From: JAAYDS01 sp012729155
GTDB lineage: Bacteria > Chloroflexota > Anaerolineae > UBA1429
Assembly (NCBI GenBank): GCA_036774405.1
Contig: DAIPBO010000010.1
Coordinates: 1 to 64,000, forward strand
Direction of reading: 5' to 3'
DNA length: 64,000 nucleotides
The number at the start of each line of letters is the position of its first letter. The first letter of the stretch is position 1. A model generated the notes under the pieces. That model did no database searches. It saw only the letters and a list, made by a program, of their open reading frames with translations, and was not told the origin of the DNA. The position numbers and the translations under genes were made by a program. Of this stretch, positions 52,109 through 61,378 are shown piece after piece.

Positions 52109-53130
52109 GGGTGCTCTGGCCAGCTCTCGTAGGCCGCCATGATCTGCTGAGGCGATGCTGTGCCGGTGGTGCCCAAACAACGGATGCTCACCGATGCTGC
52201 CAGATTGCCCACCAATGCGGCTTCATACGGCGTGGCCCCCGCGCACAGGCTGGTAGAGATGGCTGCCAGGGCCGTATCTCCCGCACCCACGATGTCAATG
52301 TCGCCGCGCACAGGCACGGCAGGCGCCAACAGCACGTCCTCGGCAGTGCAAACCAGGCAGCCGCGCGCGCCCACGGTGCAGAACACCACTCGGCCTGTGC
52401 GCAGTGCCAGCGCCTGGGCAGCAGCTGATATTCGCGCCAGATCATCGCTCTGTGCCCAGCCCAGGGCAGAGAGCGTTTCGTGCTCGTTGGGCTTGAGCAT
52501 CACCTGGTCATACAGGCCGATGCGCTTGCGCGAATCCACCGTGATGGGCAGCTCGGGGCGGGCTGCCCCCAGGGCTGCGAGACCCGCTCGCAGCCGCGCG
52601 GTGATGGCGCCATGGTCTGGCTCTGGCACCTGGTCGTTGACGATGATGCCATCCACCTCGCCCGCCAGCGCATGCAGGCGTCGCAGCAGTTCGGCCCCGA
52701 TCGGCTTGGGCAGAGGCCGCCGGTTCTTGATGTCCAGCCGGTTCATCTCGCGCACTTGGCCATCGACGCCTGTCAGGAGCGGCTTGGTGTAGGTTGGGGT
52801 GAGCAACTCGTCGCTGTGCACCAGGGCATCGGTGACCACACCACGGCGCTCGAGGGCGCGCATCAGGTCATGGCCGTTGCCATCGTCGCCGATGACGCCC
52901 AGGGCCATCACCTCGGCGCCCAGGGCGCGTGCATTGGCAGCGACATTGCCGGCCGCGCCAGGGCTGGCGCGCCGCGCCACCACCTGATGTGCGTCAAGGC
53001 CGGTCTCGAGAGAGGGTTCGGCCAATCGCTGGTCGATCTCGAGGTAGAGATCAAGAAAGTAATCGCCGACGATCAGCAGGCGCTGGCCTGCCATAGCGCC
53101 GAGAAGGTTCTGTAGGCGCTCGTTGTTCAT
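52105..53130 (-). CDS. RfaE/HldE-like sugar kinase (PfkB family), kinase domain only
   Basis: 341 aa. Ribokinase fold of the D-glycero-beta-D-manno-heptose 7-phosphate kinase branch: IVGDYFLDLYLEID, SPGAAGNVAANARALG, GVIGDDGNG, and catalytic DIVGAGDTALAAI. The C-terminal nucleotidyltransferase domain of HldE is absent. It overlaps the deoxyhypusine-synthase-like gene by four bases. An ADP-heptose role would need partner genes not in the window; another phosphosugar is possible. Confidence 0.82.
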   Translation of the reverse strand: MNNERLQNLLGAMAGQRLLIVGDYFLDLYLEIDQRLAEPSLETGLDAHQVVARRASPGAAGNVAANARALGAEVMALGVIGDDGNGHDLMRALERRGVVTDALVHSDELLTPTYTKPLLTGVDGQVREMNRLDIKNRRPLPKPIGAELLRRLHALAGEVDGIIVNDQVPEPDHGAITARLRAGLAALGAARPELPITVDSRKRIGLYDQVMLKPNEHETLSALGWAQSDDLARISAAAQALALRTGRVVFCTVGARGCLVCTAEDVLLAPAVPVRGDIDIVGAGDTALAAISTSLCAGATPYEAALVGNLAASVSIRCLGTTGTASPQQIMAAYESWPEHP

Positions 53131-54101
53131 GAGCGTTTGTCCATCGCCTGCGTGATGCTACGGTGCAGCACAGGGATGGTGTGTTGATGCGGCGCTTGAA
53201 AGTAGTAGCTCTCACCACCGTCGGCCACCGTGCGCACCAGGATGGTCTTGTAGGGCCGAAAGTAGTAGCGGGCATCGTCTTTGGGGGGCTCGTGCGTCAG
53301 ATCCTCACCCAAAGGTTGCAGATCGAAAACGGCGGTGGTCAGATGGCGGATCTCGCGGCCTTCCTGTCGCTCGACATTGCGGGCCATCGAGAGAGCCTTG
53401 AGGTAAACCTCTGGGCCCATCACAGCCGTGCCCACATTGAGCAGCACGCCCCCTTCCAGATGACGCACCTGTTCAGCCAGCACGAGAAAGTCGGTATACG
53501 ACGCAGCACCCCAGGCAGCGCCGTCGCAGTTGGGGTGTTCGTGCACGATGTCGCTGCCGATGCCCACATGAACGGTGACGGGCACCTCTCGGTGGTAGGC
53601 CCAGCCCAGGATGCTGATATCGCGGTGGGGCAGGCGCTCTTCCCAGATGGTGCGGCCGATCATCTCGCCGAGGCCAATGCCCTCGCTGGCCGCAAGCCGC
53701 GCCAGGTCATTCAGACGACCCGTCTCGCGCCATAGGCCGAACTCTCCCTGGCGGATGTAGCGCGCCACGCTTTCAGAGGTGGCGCCGATCAGCGATAGCT
53801 CATAGTCATGGATGGCGCCCGCGCCGTTGATGCCTAGGCAACTGATGGCGCCAGCCCGTATCATGTCAATGATGTAGCGCGACAGGCCATACTTGATCAA
53901 ATGCGCGCCCATCAGCAGGATTACGGCGCTCCCACATAGTCGGGCGGTGACAATCTGTTCGGCCAGCTTGGTCAAGCGGTCGTCAGCATAATCGGGCAGA
54001 GGGTCGTTCAGGTTGGCGAGGCTGGCAACGCCATAGTCATGGGTGCGCTCGGCCAAAGGGCGTAACGCCAGCCGCGAACGGTCGAAACGGAGGTAGGGCA
54101 T
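53127..54101 (-). CDS. Deoxyhypusine-synthase-like protein without the catalytic lysine motif
   Basis: 324 aa. The pattern resembles deoxyhypusine synthase: GAHLIKYGLSRYIIDMI, INGAGAIHDYEL, GEFGLWRETGRL, VHVGIGSDIVHEHPN, DGAAWGAASYTDF. In true DHS the last motif is SWGK with the active Lys; here the residue is Ala, so spermidine transfer to eIF5A is not expected (bacteria also lack eIF5A). It is coupled to the RfaE-like kinase (overlap 4 bases) and starts three bases after rsgA. Function unknown; possibly NAD-dependent chemistry on a sugar or polyamine. The homology is judged by eye. Confidence 0.6.
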   Translation of the reverse strand: MPYLRFDRSRLALRPLAERTHDYGVASLANLNDPLPDYADDRLTKLAEQIVTARLCGSAVILLMGAHLIKYGLSRYIIDMIRAGAISCLGINGAGAIHDYELSLIGATSESVARYIRQGEFGLWRETGRLNDLARLAASEGIGLGEMIGRTIWEERLPHRDISILGWAYHREVPVTVHVGIGSDIVHEHPNCDGAAWGAASYTDFLVLAEQVRHLEGGVLLNVGTAVMGPEVYLKALSMARNVERQEGREIRHLTTAVFDLQPLGEDLTHEPPKDDARYYFRPYKTILVRTVADGGESYYFQAPHQHTIPVLHRSITQAMDKRS

Positions 54102-54104
54102 ACG

Positions 54105-55049
54105 TCAAGGCTCCTGTTGTATCTCGAACATACGGCAGTAGCTTTCATAGCGCAGCGGCGCGATCTCGCCGCGCTCGGTGGCGGCTTTGATGGCGCACCC
54201 TGGCTCGTGCATGTGCGTGCATGGCTGAAAGCGGCAGTGGCCCAGGTATGGCCGAAACTCGGGGAAAAAGGCATCGAGCTGCTCGCTGTCGATATCCCAA
54301 AAGTAGAACACGCGGAGGCCAGGTGTGTCGGCCACCAGGATATCGGGCTCGGGGTTAAGCAGCTGTGCCACCACAGTGGTGTGCTTACCCTTGTCGTGGT
54401 AGGCACTCACCTCGCCCACCGCCAAGTCTAGCCCTGGCCACAGGGCGTTGAGCAAGCTCGATTTGCCCACTCCCGACGGGCCGGTGAGGGCTGATAGCTT
54501 GCCACGCAGCATCTCACGCAACGTCTCGATGTTCTCACCGGTCTCGGCGCTGGTAAAGATCACCGTATAACCCAGGCCGCGATAGCGGCGCAGCATCTCG
54601 CGCTCTCTATCTACCAGTGGCATGTCACTCTTGTTGGCCACCACAACGGCAGGCAGGCCGACCGCCTCGCAAGCCACCAGGTAGCGGTCGAGGGTGAGGG
54701 GGTTCAGCGGGGGGCTACCCAGGGCGAAGACCACCAGCACCTGGTCAGGGTTGGCCACAATCACCTGTTCACGATCGGACCGAGTGCCTGGCCGAGGCGG
54801 TGGGGTGCGCCGTGAGAGCACACTCCGTCGCGTCAGCACCTCGGTGATGGTGCCGGTGCCGTCTGTGTTCGTCTCGAACAGAACGTGGTCACCGATCACC
54901 ACCAGATCGGCCTGCTGTCTGTCCTTTTTGAGACGGCCGCGCACCCCACAGTCGATCGGCTTGTTTTCGCCGCCCAAATGCCCATCCGGCTGCACATAAT
55001 AGTGCCCGCCATGGGTGCGTACCACCAGCCCTCTCGTGAGAGCGCCCAA
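54105..55049 (-). CDS. rsgA: Ribosome small subunit-dependent GTPase A
   Basis: About 314 aa. Circularly permuted GTPase that helps 30S assembly. G4 VVANKSDM precedes G1 GPSGVGKSSLLNAL and G3 ADTPGLRVF; the zinc knuckle is CRFQPCTHMHEPGC. An N-terminal OB fold begins GLVVRTHGGHYYV. I favour TTG 55049, which has GAGGAGGTCAT directly before it, over ATG 55097, which has none. First gene of an operon with the DHS-like and RfaE-like genes. Confidence 0.92.
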   Translation of the reverse strand: MGALTRGLVVRTHGGHYYVQPDGHLGGENKPIDCGVRGRLKKDRQQADLVVIGDHVLFETNTDGTGTITEVLTRRSVLSRRTPPPRPGTRSDREQVIVANPDQVLVVFALGSPPLNPLTLDRYLVACEAVGLPAVVVANKSDMPLVDREREMLRRYRGLGYTVIFTSAETGENIETLREMLRGKLSALTGPSGVGKSSLLNALWPGLDLAVGEVSAYHDKGKHTTVVAQLLNPEPDILVADTPGLRVFYFWDIDSEQLDAFFPEFRPYLGHCRFQPCTHMHEPGCAIKAATERGEIAPLRYESYCRMFEIQQEP

Positions 55050-55124
55050 ATGACCTCCTCTACCCCGTTCGCCCAGTCTCCATAACCAGTCTAGCATCGT
55101 GGCGCCCATGAGCCAAGCCAAGCT

Positions 55125-55153
55125 TTGACATCGACCAACGCAACGCCTATCAT
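55125..55153 (+). promoter_or_regulatory. Promoter of the glycosyltransferase pair
   Basis: TTGACA (55125-55130), 17 bases, TATCAT (55148-55153). The ATG at 55174 is only about 14 bases past the expected start site. Confidence 0.72.
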
Positions 55154-55173
55154 GGCCGCGACTCTACGGTCTG

Positions 55174-55884
55174 ATGAACTGGTTGGCCCAAAGGATGCGC
55201 GAGTTGATCAAGCTCTCTGTGCTGATGCCTGTATACAACGAAGAGGATGGCCTCGAGACCATCTTGCGGCGGGTGGCTGCTGTGGATGTTGCGAAAGAGA
55301 TCATCGTGGTCGATGACTGCTCTACCGATGCCACTTCTGAAATCCTCGCCAAGCTTGACCTGCCCGACCTGCGCGTCGAGCGTCATCCCGTCAACCGCGG
55401 CAAAGGCGCAGGCATCCGCACGGCCCTGGCCGCGGCCACAGGTGATGCCGTCATCATCCAGGACGCCGATCTCGAGTATGATCCCGCTGACTATGGCGCG
55501 CTCTTGGCGCCCATTCTGCGCGGAGAGGCCAAGGTGGTCTACGGAGTGCGCGATTTCTCGTCACAGAAAGCAATGATGCGCCTGGGCAACCAGTTCCTTA
55601 CATGGCTCACCAACCTGCTCTATGGCACGCGGCTGCATGACATGGAGACCTGCTACAAGGTCATGACCATTGATGTGGCACGGCGTCTCGATCTCGAATG
55701 CAATCGCTTTGACCTGGAGCCCGAGATCACCGCCAAGGTGGTGCGCCTTGGGCAGTGCATCGTTGAGGTGCCCATTGCCTATTGGCCGCGCGAGGCCAAG
55801 AAGCTTTCGCCCTGGCGTGATGGGCTTCCGGCGGTGCGCGCCCTGCTGCGCTATCGCACCTGGAAGCCGCGGGCTAGCGACTAG
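55174..55884 (+). CDS. Family 2 glycosyltransferase (DPM1/GtrB-like)
   Basis: 236 aa. GT-A fold: SVLMPVYNEEDGLETIL, IIVVDDCSTDAT, and the metal motif IQDADLEYDP. No long C-terminal membrane helices, so it is a soluble or peripheral enzyme of the dolichol/undecaprenyl-phosphate sugar transferase type. Start is ATG 55174 or ATG 55195 (MRELIKLS). It ends one base before the second glycosyltransferase gene, with which it forms an operon. Confidence 0.88.
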   Translation: MNWLAQRMRELIKLSVLMPVYNEEDGLETILRRVAAVDVAKEIIVVDDCSTDATSEILAKLDLPDLRVERHPVNRGKGAGIRTALAAATGDAVIIQDADLEYDPADYGALLAPILRGEAKVVYGVRDFSSQKAMMRLGNQFLTWLTNLLYGTRLHDMETCYKVMTIDVARRLDLECNRFDLEPEITAKVVRLGQCIVEVPIAYWPREAKKLSPWRDGLPAVRALLRYRTWKPRASD

Positions 55885-55885
55885 C

Positions 55886-56647
55886 ATGCCACACCAAACC
55901 CTGTCTGAAGCTGCGCTGGTGGTGCTGCCCACCTACAACGAAGCCGAGAATGTTGAACACCTCATCGAGCTGATTCTACAGCAGGCTGCCCGCCTCCATG
56001 TGGTGGTTGTCGATGATAGCTCGCCAGATGGCACTGGTGAGATTGTCGATCGGCTCTGCGCCCGTGATCCGCGCGTCGCCGTGATCCATCGCAGTGGCAA
56101 GCTGGGGCTGGGCACAGCCTATATGGCGGGTTTCCAGCGGGCTCTGTCGTTGGGCTATGGCTATGCCATCACCATGGACGCTGACTTTTCGCACCATCCG
56201 CGTTATCTGCCAGGCCTGCTGGCGCTCATGCCCGAATGTGATCTGGCCATTGGCTCGCGCTATGTGCCGGGCGGTGGCACCGAGGGTTGGCCACTCCGGC
56301 GGCGGATTCTCAGCAGTGGTGCCAACCTCTTTGCACGCACCTTGCTGGGTTTGCACGCCCATGACTGCACGGCTGGCTTTCGCTGCTATCGGCGTGAGGT
56401 GCTAGAGAGCATCGAGCTGGACACGATCTTTTCCAGCGGCTATTCATTCCTCGTCGAAATGCTCACGCGTTGCGAGCGCCGCGGTTTTCGCGTGCGTGAG
56501 CTGCCCATCGTCTTCCGCGACCGCGAGGCTGGTGTATCCAAGATCTCGCGTGCAGAAGTGTACCGCTCAGTCTACACCGTCTTTCGTCTACGATTCAGTT
56601 TTCTCCCGTGGGATCGCTGGGAGGCCAGGCGCAATCGCGCCGCCTAG
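55886..56647 (+). CDS. Polyprenol monophosphomannose synthase-like glycosyltransferase
   Basis: 253 aa. LVVLPTYNEAENVEHLI, VVVDDSSPDGTGEI, MDADFSHHPRYLPGL and the ending VYRSVYTVFRLRF identify the Ppm1/DPM synthase branch, which moves a sugar (often mannose) from a nucleotide donor to a polyprenyl phosphate. Start ATG 55886 follows directly after the previous stop. An upstream frame to 55670 lies inside the first gene and is rejected. Confidence 0.9.
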   Translation: MPHQTLSEAALVVLPTYNEAENVEHLIELILQQAARLHVVVVDDSSPDGTGEIVDRLCARDPRVAVIHRSGKLGLGTAYMAGFQRALSLGYGYAITMDADFSHHPRYLPGLLALMPECDLAIGSRYVPGGGTEGWPLRRRILSSGANLFARTLLGLHAHDCTAGFRCYRREVLESIELDTIFSSGYSFLVEMLTRCERRGFRVRELPIVFRDREAGVSKISRAEVYRSVYTVFRLRFSFLPWDRWEARRNRAA

Positions 56648-56716
56648 GCCTCGTCCCCTCCACCCCCGCTGTGAGTCATCGCTGCGAACAGCGCCTTGCC
56701 GTCGCCCCTCGCCCTC

Positions 56717-56743
56717 ATTAGTTGACTAATCTAGTCAATTAAT
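56717..56743 (+). promoter_or_regulatory. Operator-like palindrome at the copA promoter
   Basis: ATTAGTTGACTA (56717-56728) and TAGTCAATTAAT (56732-56743) are inverted repeats with one mismatch around a 3-base centre. The palindrome covers the -35 element and most of the spacer, where a repressor would block polymerase. No regulator gene lies beside it. Confidence 0.7.
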
Positions 56744-56750
56744 GTAAAGT
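56722..56750 (+). promoter_or_regulatory. Promoter of the copper ATPase gene
   Basis: TTGACT (56722-56727), 17 bases, TAAAGT (56745-56750). Start near 56757; GGAGGA at 56755-56760 and ATG at 56768. Confidence 0.55.
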
Positions 56751-56767
56751 AGGTGGAGGAGCAGACG

Positions 56768-59212
56768 ATGACGCAGAACGTACAACTCGATGTTTTGGGA
56801 ATGACCTGCGCGGCTTGTTCGCGCACCGTTGAAAGAACGCTCAGTCGCGCTGCGGGGGTGACGGATGCGGCCGTGAATATCGCGACCGAGAAGGCGATGG
56901 TGAGTTACGATCCGGCGCTCATCGGCGGTGCAGGCCTGGTGGCAGCCGTGCGCGATGCGGGCTATGACGTTCGTACCGTCAAACAGGCGTTGCCCATTGG
57001 CGGTATGACCTGTGCCGCTTGTGTGCGGCACGTTGAGCGTGCCCTTGCGCGCATCGACGGTGTGCTGGGCGCTCAGGCTAACCTGGCTACAGAGCGTGCC
57101 ACTGTCGAGTATCTGCCCGAGATGGTTACGCTCGACGTGTTACGGCAAGCCATAGAGGGGGCCGGCTATGAGCTGCTACCCTTTGAGACCGCAGCTGCCG
57201 CTCAAGGCCCCGATCCAGAAATTACCAAGATGCAGACCGTGCGACGCCGCATGATCATCGCCTGGGTGTTCACTGTGCCGGTGATGCTGCTGATGGTGGC
57301 TCATATGGCCTTTGGGGTCATGTGGCCCAGCATGGTGGCCGTCGAGGTGGGGCTTTCGCTGTTGGCACTGCCGGTGCTTGTGTGGCCTGGAGGCGCCACC
57401 TTCCGCTCGGCGTTCAAGGCGGTCACTCATGGCGGCGCGAATATGGACGTGCTCATCGCCGTGGGCACCATGGCGTCATGGATAAGTGGGCCACTTTCGC
57501 TGTTTACGGCGCTGTCGAGCTATAGCGCCGTCTCGGCCATGATCATGGCTATACACCTTACGGGGCGCTACATCGAGGCCAGCGCCAAGGGGCGGGCCTC
57601 GCAGGCTATCCGCAAGCTGGCCCAGCTGGGCGCCAAGACAGCTCGCCTGTTGGTCGACGGGCAGGAGTATGAGGTGCCCATTTCGCAGGTGCGAGTGGGC
57701 GATCTGCTGGTGGTGCGCCCCGGCGAAAAGCTGCCCACCGATGGCACAGTGGTGTGGGGCGAGAGTAGCGTCGATGAATCGATGGCCACCGGCGAGTCTC
57801 TGCCTGTGGCCAAACAAGTCGGCGATGGGGTGATTGGCGCAACGCTCAATCAAGAGGGCTTGCTGCACATGCAGGCCACACGTGTTGGCGGCGACACCTT
57901 CTTATCACAGGTGGTCAAACTGGTCGAGGCGGCGCAGGGCAGCCGTGTGCCCATTCAAGCTTTCGCCGATCGGGTGACGACCATCTTTGTGCCGGTGATT
58001 CTCGGTCTGGCGGTGCTAACCATGCTGTCCTGGCTGCTGCTCGGGGCCGAGCTGCAGATGCTACTGGTGTGGGCGCAGCGACGGTTGCCCTGGGTCGATC
58101 CCACGCTGACGCCGATTACCCTCGCCATGGTGGCTACCATTGCTACGCTGGTGATCGCTTGCCCCTGTGCGCTTGGCCTGGCGACGCCCACGGCGCTGAT
58201 GGTGGGCAGCGGCATGGGTGCAGAGCACGGCATCCTCATCCGCGATGGGGCCGCTATCCAGACCATGGGGCAGGCGCACCAGGTGGTGTTCGACAAGACC
58301 GGCACCCTGACACTCGGTCGCCCTGCGGTGATGCGGGTGGTGGCCTTGCATGGCGGCAGCGACGAGGTGCTGCGCCTGGCTGCCGCTATCGAGCGTGGCA
58401 GCGAACACCCGCTGGGACGCGCTGTTGTGGCCCAGGCCGAGCGTCGCGCATTGGCCGTGCCCGACGTCGCCAGCGTCGCAGTCGAGCGAGGTAGAGGGAT
58501 CCGTGGCCTGGTGAACGGGCAAGAGGTGCTGGTGGGCAGCGAGCGCTGGCTGCGCGAACTGGGCATCGACACATCGCCGTTGGCGCCGAGCGCTGACGAG
58601 TTCGAGGCGGCGGCTATGACGGTGGTACATGTGGCCGCAGATGGCCAGGCGCTGGGACTACTGGCTCTGGCCGACCCGATCAAGCCCGAGGCGCGCGAGG
58701 TGGTGCAGGCTTTGGCCTCGCTGGGCCTCAAGACCACACTGCTCACCGGCGACAACCAGCGCACTGCTGCGGCCATCGCCGCGCAGGCGGGTATCGAGCA
58801 TGTGCTGGCTGGCGTGCTGCCGGCTGGCAAGGTGGCTGAGTTAGAGCGACTGCAAGCGTCGGGTGGGGCCGCCATCATGGTTGGCGATGGCATCAACGAT
58901 GCGCCTGCTCTCACCACAGCCGCAGTGGGTGTGGCCCTCGGCACGGGCACAGATATCGCTATCGAGGCAGCCGACGTGACGCTGGTGCGCAATGACCTCT
59001 GGGCCCTGGTAGACGCGGTCAAACTGTCGCGCGCCACCTTCCGCAAGATAAAGCAGAATCTCTTCTGGGCCTTTTTCTACAACCTGGTCATGCTGCCGCT
59101 GGCCATGCTGGGGCTGATGCACCCTGCGCTGGCCGAGCTGGCCATGGCCAGCAGCTCGATCACCGTGGTCACCAACGCGAATCTGCTGCGGCGCGGAGCC
59201 ATCTTTCGCTAG
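56768..59212 (+). CDS. copA: Copper-exporting P1B-type ATPase
   Basis: 814 aa. Exports Cu(I). Two N-terminal metal-binding domains carry GMTCAAC (residues ~12-17 and ~80-85). Eight membrane helices; the transmembrane site is CPC (C465-P-C467) with YNLVMLPLAM and MASSSITVVTN near the end, the Cu(I) type. Phosphorylation motif DKTGTLT (Asp509), SEHPLGRAV, and GDGINDAP (~706-713) complete the ATPase. ATG 56768 is set by GGAGGA; ATG 56753 is upstream of it and less likely. Its promoter holds a palindrome, so it is probably repressed in the absence of metal. Confidence 0.95.
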   Translation: MTQNVQLDVLGMTCAACSRTVERTLSRAAGVTDAAVNIATEKAMVSYDPALIGGAGLVAAVRDAGYDVRTVKQALPIGGMTCAACVRHVERALARIDGVLGAQANLATERATVEYLPEMVTLDVLRQAIEGAGYELLPFETAAAAQGPDPEITKMQTVRRRMIIAWVFTVPVMLLMVAHMAFGVMWPSMVAVEVGLSLLALPVLVWPGGATFRSAFKAVTHGGANMDVLIAVGTMASWISGPLSLFTALSSYSAVSAMIMAIHLTGRYIEASAKGRASQAIRKLAQLGAKTARLLVDGQEYEVPISQVRVGDLLVVRPGEKLPTDGTVVWGESSVDESMATGESLPVAKQVGDGVIGATLNQEGLLHMQATRVGGDTFLSQVVKLVEAAQGSRVPIQAFADRVTTIFVPVILGLAVLTMLSWLLLGAELQMLLVWAQRRLPWVDPTLTPITLAMVATIATLVIACPCALGLATPTALMVGSGMGAEHGILIRDGAAIQTMGQAHQVVFDKTGTLTLGRPAVMRVVALHGGSDEVLRLAAAIERGSEHPLGRAVVAQAERRALAVPDVASVAVERGRGIRGLVNGQEVLVGSERWLRELGIDTSPLAPSADEFEAAAMTVVHVAADGQALGLLALADPIKPEAREVVQALASLGLKTTLLTGDNQRTAAAIAAQAGIEHVLAGVLPAGKVAELERLQASGGAAIMVGDGINDAPALTTAAVGVALGTGTDIAIEAADVTLVRNDLWALVDAVKLSRATFRKIKQNLFWAFFYNLVMLPLAMLGLMHPALAELAMASSSITVVTNANLLRRGAIFR

Positions 59213-59224
59213 GCGCTCTGCAGC

Positions 59225-60082
59225 CTAGCTTGCGAGCAATGCGCCGATGCCCACAACCCCGTCTCCACCGTGACAGGAGAGCACCTGGCCCGCCTCGCCG
59301 ATGCCGATGCGGTCCATGGTTACTTGGGTGGTAGCTACGATCTCATGGGCCAGGGTAGAGGCGGCCTGAGAGGCCCGAATGTGCATGATCTGCACCAACT
59401 CTAGCGGCCCGAGCGCACTGATCTCGCTGGCGATGCGCGCCAGGCCCTTGCTTGTAGAGCGCGCCGCACCGAGCAGGCGCAGTTGCCCCTCGACCAGGTT
59501 GAGGATCGGCTTGATGCTGAGAGCCCGCACCATGCGATCGATGGCTGGCATGACCACGCTGAGCCGGCCGCCGCGGCGGATGAACTCTACCGTATCGAGC
59601 TGGATCAGCACTCGCGTTCTGGAGCGCATAGAGGCGATGCTGCTGAGGATCTCTTCGCGAGAGGCGCCGCGTAGGGCCATCTCGGCGGCGTGGATCACCT
59701 GCCAGCCCATGGCCATCGATATGGCGCGTGAATCGACCACAGTGACATGGTCTCTAAAGTGGCTGGCGGCGCTCCATGCCGAGCTATAGGTGCCAGAGTG
59801 AGCACCGGTAAGGGTGATGCAGATCACGTCTAGCCCCATAGCAACCAGCCCCTCAAAGACCGAGAAGAACGCGCCTGCGGGGGGTTGCGAAGTAATGGGG
59901 TGTACAGCGCTGTGAGCGCGTTGCCAGAACTCGTCTGTAGAAAGCTCCTGGTCAGCAAAGACCTGATCACCGAACGAGATCGTCAGTGGCACGGTGATGA
60001 TCCCAAGCCTCGCGGCCACGTTTGGTGGAATGTCGGCCGCACTATCGGTAACAATCCGTATCGGTCTGGCGCTAGTCGTCAT
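59225..60082 (-). CDS. DegV family fatty-acid-binding protein
   Basis: 285 aa. RIVTDSAADIPPNVA, TSQPPAGAFFSVFE, TLTGAHSGTYSSAW and VVDSRAISMAMGWQV are DegV signatures; these proteins bind fatty acids for FakA-type kinases. No fakA is nearby. The start overlaps the end of the GNAT-like gene by 11 bases, so they are one operon. Convergent with copA (12-base gap). Confidence 0.92.
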   Translation of the reverse strand: MTTSARPIRIVTDSAADIPPNVAARLGIITVPLTISFGDQVFADQELSTDEFWQRAHSAVHPITSQPPAGAFFSVFEGLVAMGLDVICITLTGAHSGTYSSAWSAASHFRDHVTVVDSRAISMAMGWQVIHAAEMALRGASREEILSSIASMRSRTRVLIQLDTVEFIRRGGRLSVVMPAIDRMVRALSIKPILNLVEGQLRLLGAARSTSKGLARIASEISALGPLELVQIMHIRASQAASTLAHEIVATTQVTMDRIGIGEAGQVLSCHGGDGVVGIGALLAS

Positions 60083-61229
60083 GCTCCCCTCTCGTCGACA
60101 CGTCGTAGATGCGGTAGCGCTTGTACACTTCGCCCCCCATGCCCTCGATTCCGCGGATCACTTTGTAGTTGTCCTCCAGAATCCACGACATCTCGGCCCA
60201 ACGGTAGCCCTTACGGACTGCCTCCTCGCAGGCGGCCTTGTAGAAGAGGGCCTCGATGCCCTTGAGGCGATGCTCTTCGAGCACTCCCATGATCAGCACG
60301 CGAATGCCATCGATCTTGCGGCGATGCCATAGGAACTTGAGCCAGCCCAGCGGTAGCATGCGTCCGTTCATATGGCGCAACGGCTGGCAATAGTCGGGCA
60401 GCACCACAAACACGCCCACGGGCTTGTCGTCGATAAAGGCCAGGTAGCACATGTCGTGGTCTGCGATGGCCTTGAGGGCATTCGCCAGATAATCGTACTC
60501 GGCATCGGTCATGGGTACGGCGCCCCAGTTCTTGGACCAGGCAGCGCGATGGATCGGCTTAACCAGCTCCATCTCTGCGTCGAGGCGCCCAAAATCGATC
60601 TTGCGGATTGTCACGCCGTATCGTTCCGTTGAGATCTTGGCAAAGCGCGCCAGGCGCTCAGGCAGGCCCTGGACATCGGGGCCAAACTCGTAGATAGCGG
60701 TCTTGAACGCCAGGATGTCTTTGGCCTTGGTCATGCCATAGCGCTCGATGTACTCCTGATAGTACGCCGGGCAGTAGGTCATCATGACGACGGGCGGGCT
60801 GTCACGTCCTTCGATGAGCAGACCGATCTCATCGTTGATGTGCAAGTCGAGTGGGCCTCGCATGGTGTCAACGCCCCGCGCAGCCAACCAGTTGCGCGCC
60901 GCGTCGAAGAGGGCCGTCGCGGCTTCATAGTCGGGTAGGACCTCGAGTGCTCCCCAGAACCCCACCGACTCGTTCCAGGTGGCTTTGTGAGCTTGGTCGT
61001 CGATGGCAGCGATGGTGCCCACGATTCGCCCGCTGCGTCGAGCAGCAAACAGTTGCACAGTTGCGTGCTCGAAAAAGGGGTTATGATGAGGGTCAAAGTG
61101 CTTGATGCGATCATTGATGAGAGGCGGCACCCAGTTGGGGTCGCCGCGGTAAACCTCAAAAGGAAAGAGCACAAACTCGCGCAGTTCTTTGGCGGTGCTG
61201 ATCGGCTCGACGACGATGCTCGGTGTCAC
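60072..61229 (-). CDS. GNAT-like conserved protein (YghO type)
   Basis: 385 aa. An N-terminal part (PFEVYRGDPNWVPPL, FFEHATVQLFAARRSGRIVGTIAAIDD) and a C-terminal part (IRVLIMGVLEEHRLKGIEALFYKAACEEAVRKG, split in two GNAT-type folds) match a widespread family of putative acyltransferases of unknown substrate. GTG 61229 lies five bases after AGGGGG. Divergent from the beta-CASP nuclease. Confidence 0.78.
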   Translation of the reverse strand: MTPSIVVEPISTAKELREFVLFPFEVYRGDPNWVPPLINDRIKHFDPHHNPFFEHATVQLFAARRSGRIVGTIAAIDDQAHKATWNESVGFWGALEVLPDYEAATALFDAARNWLAARGVDTMRGPLDLHINDEIGLLIEGRDSPPVVMMTYCPAYYQEYIERYGMTKAKDILAFKTAIYEFGPDVQGLPERLARFAKISTERYGVTIRKIDFGRLDAEMELVKPIHRAAWSKNWGAVPMTDAEYDYLANALKAIADHDMCYLAFIDDKPVGVFVVLPDYCQPLRHMNGRMLPLGWLKFLWHRRKIDGIRVLIMGVLEEHRLKGIEALFYKAACEEAVRKGYRWAEMSWILEDNYKVIRGIEGMGGEVYKRYRIYDVSTRGEHDD

Positions 61230-61324
61230 CTTTACCCCCTATTGGGCCCATCTGCCATACAATGCACAAACCCAACTGACATGAGAGGATACGCCAAACA
61301 CGCTCGATTGGGTAATCCAGTGGT

Positions 61325-61352
61325 TTGACGTAAAGGGTATGGGGCCGATAAT
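61325..61352 (+). promoter_or_regulatory. Promoter of the beta-CASP nuclease gene
   Basis: TTGACG (61325-61330), 16 bases, GATAAT (61347-61352); GAGGTT near 61370 before ATG 61379. Confidence 0.6.
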
Positions 61353-61378
61353 GACCACATCCCCTATGCGAGGTTGTC

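Noticed and set aside
56679..56700. Terminator after the second glycosyltransferase gene
   Set aside because: CGCTG-CGAA-CAGCG is only a 5-bp stem and is not followed by T residues.
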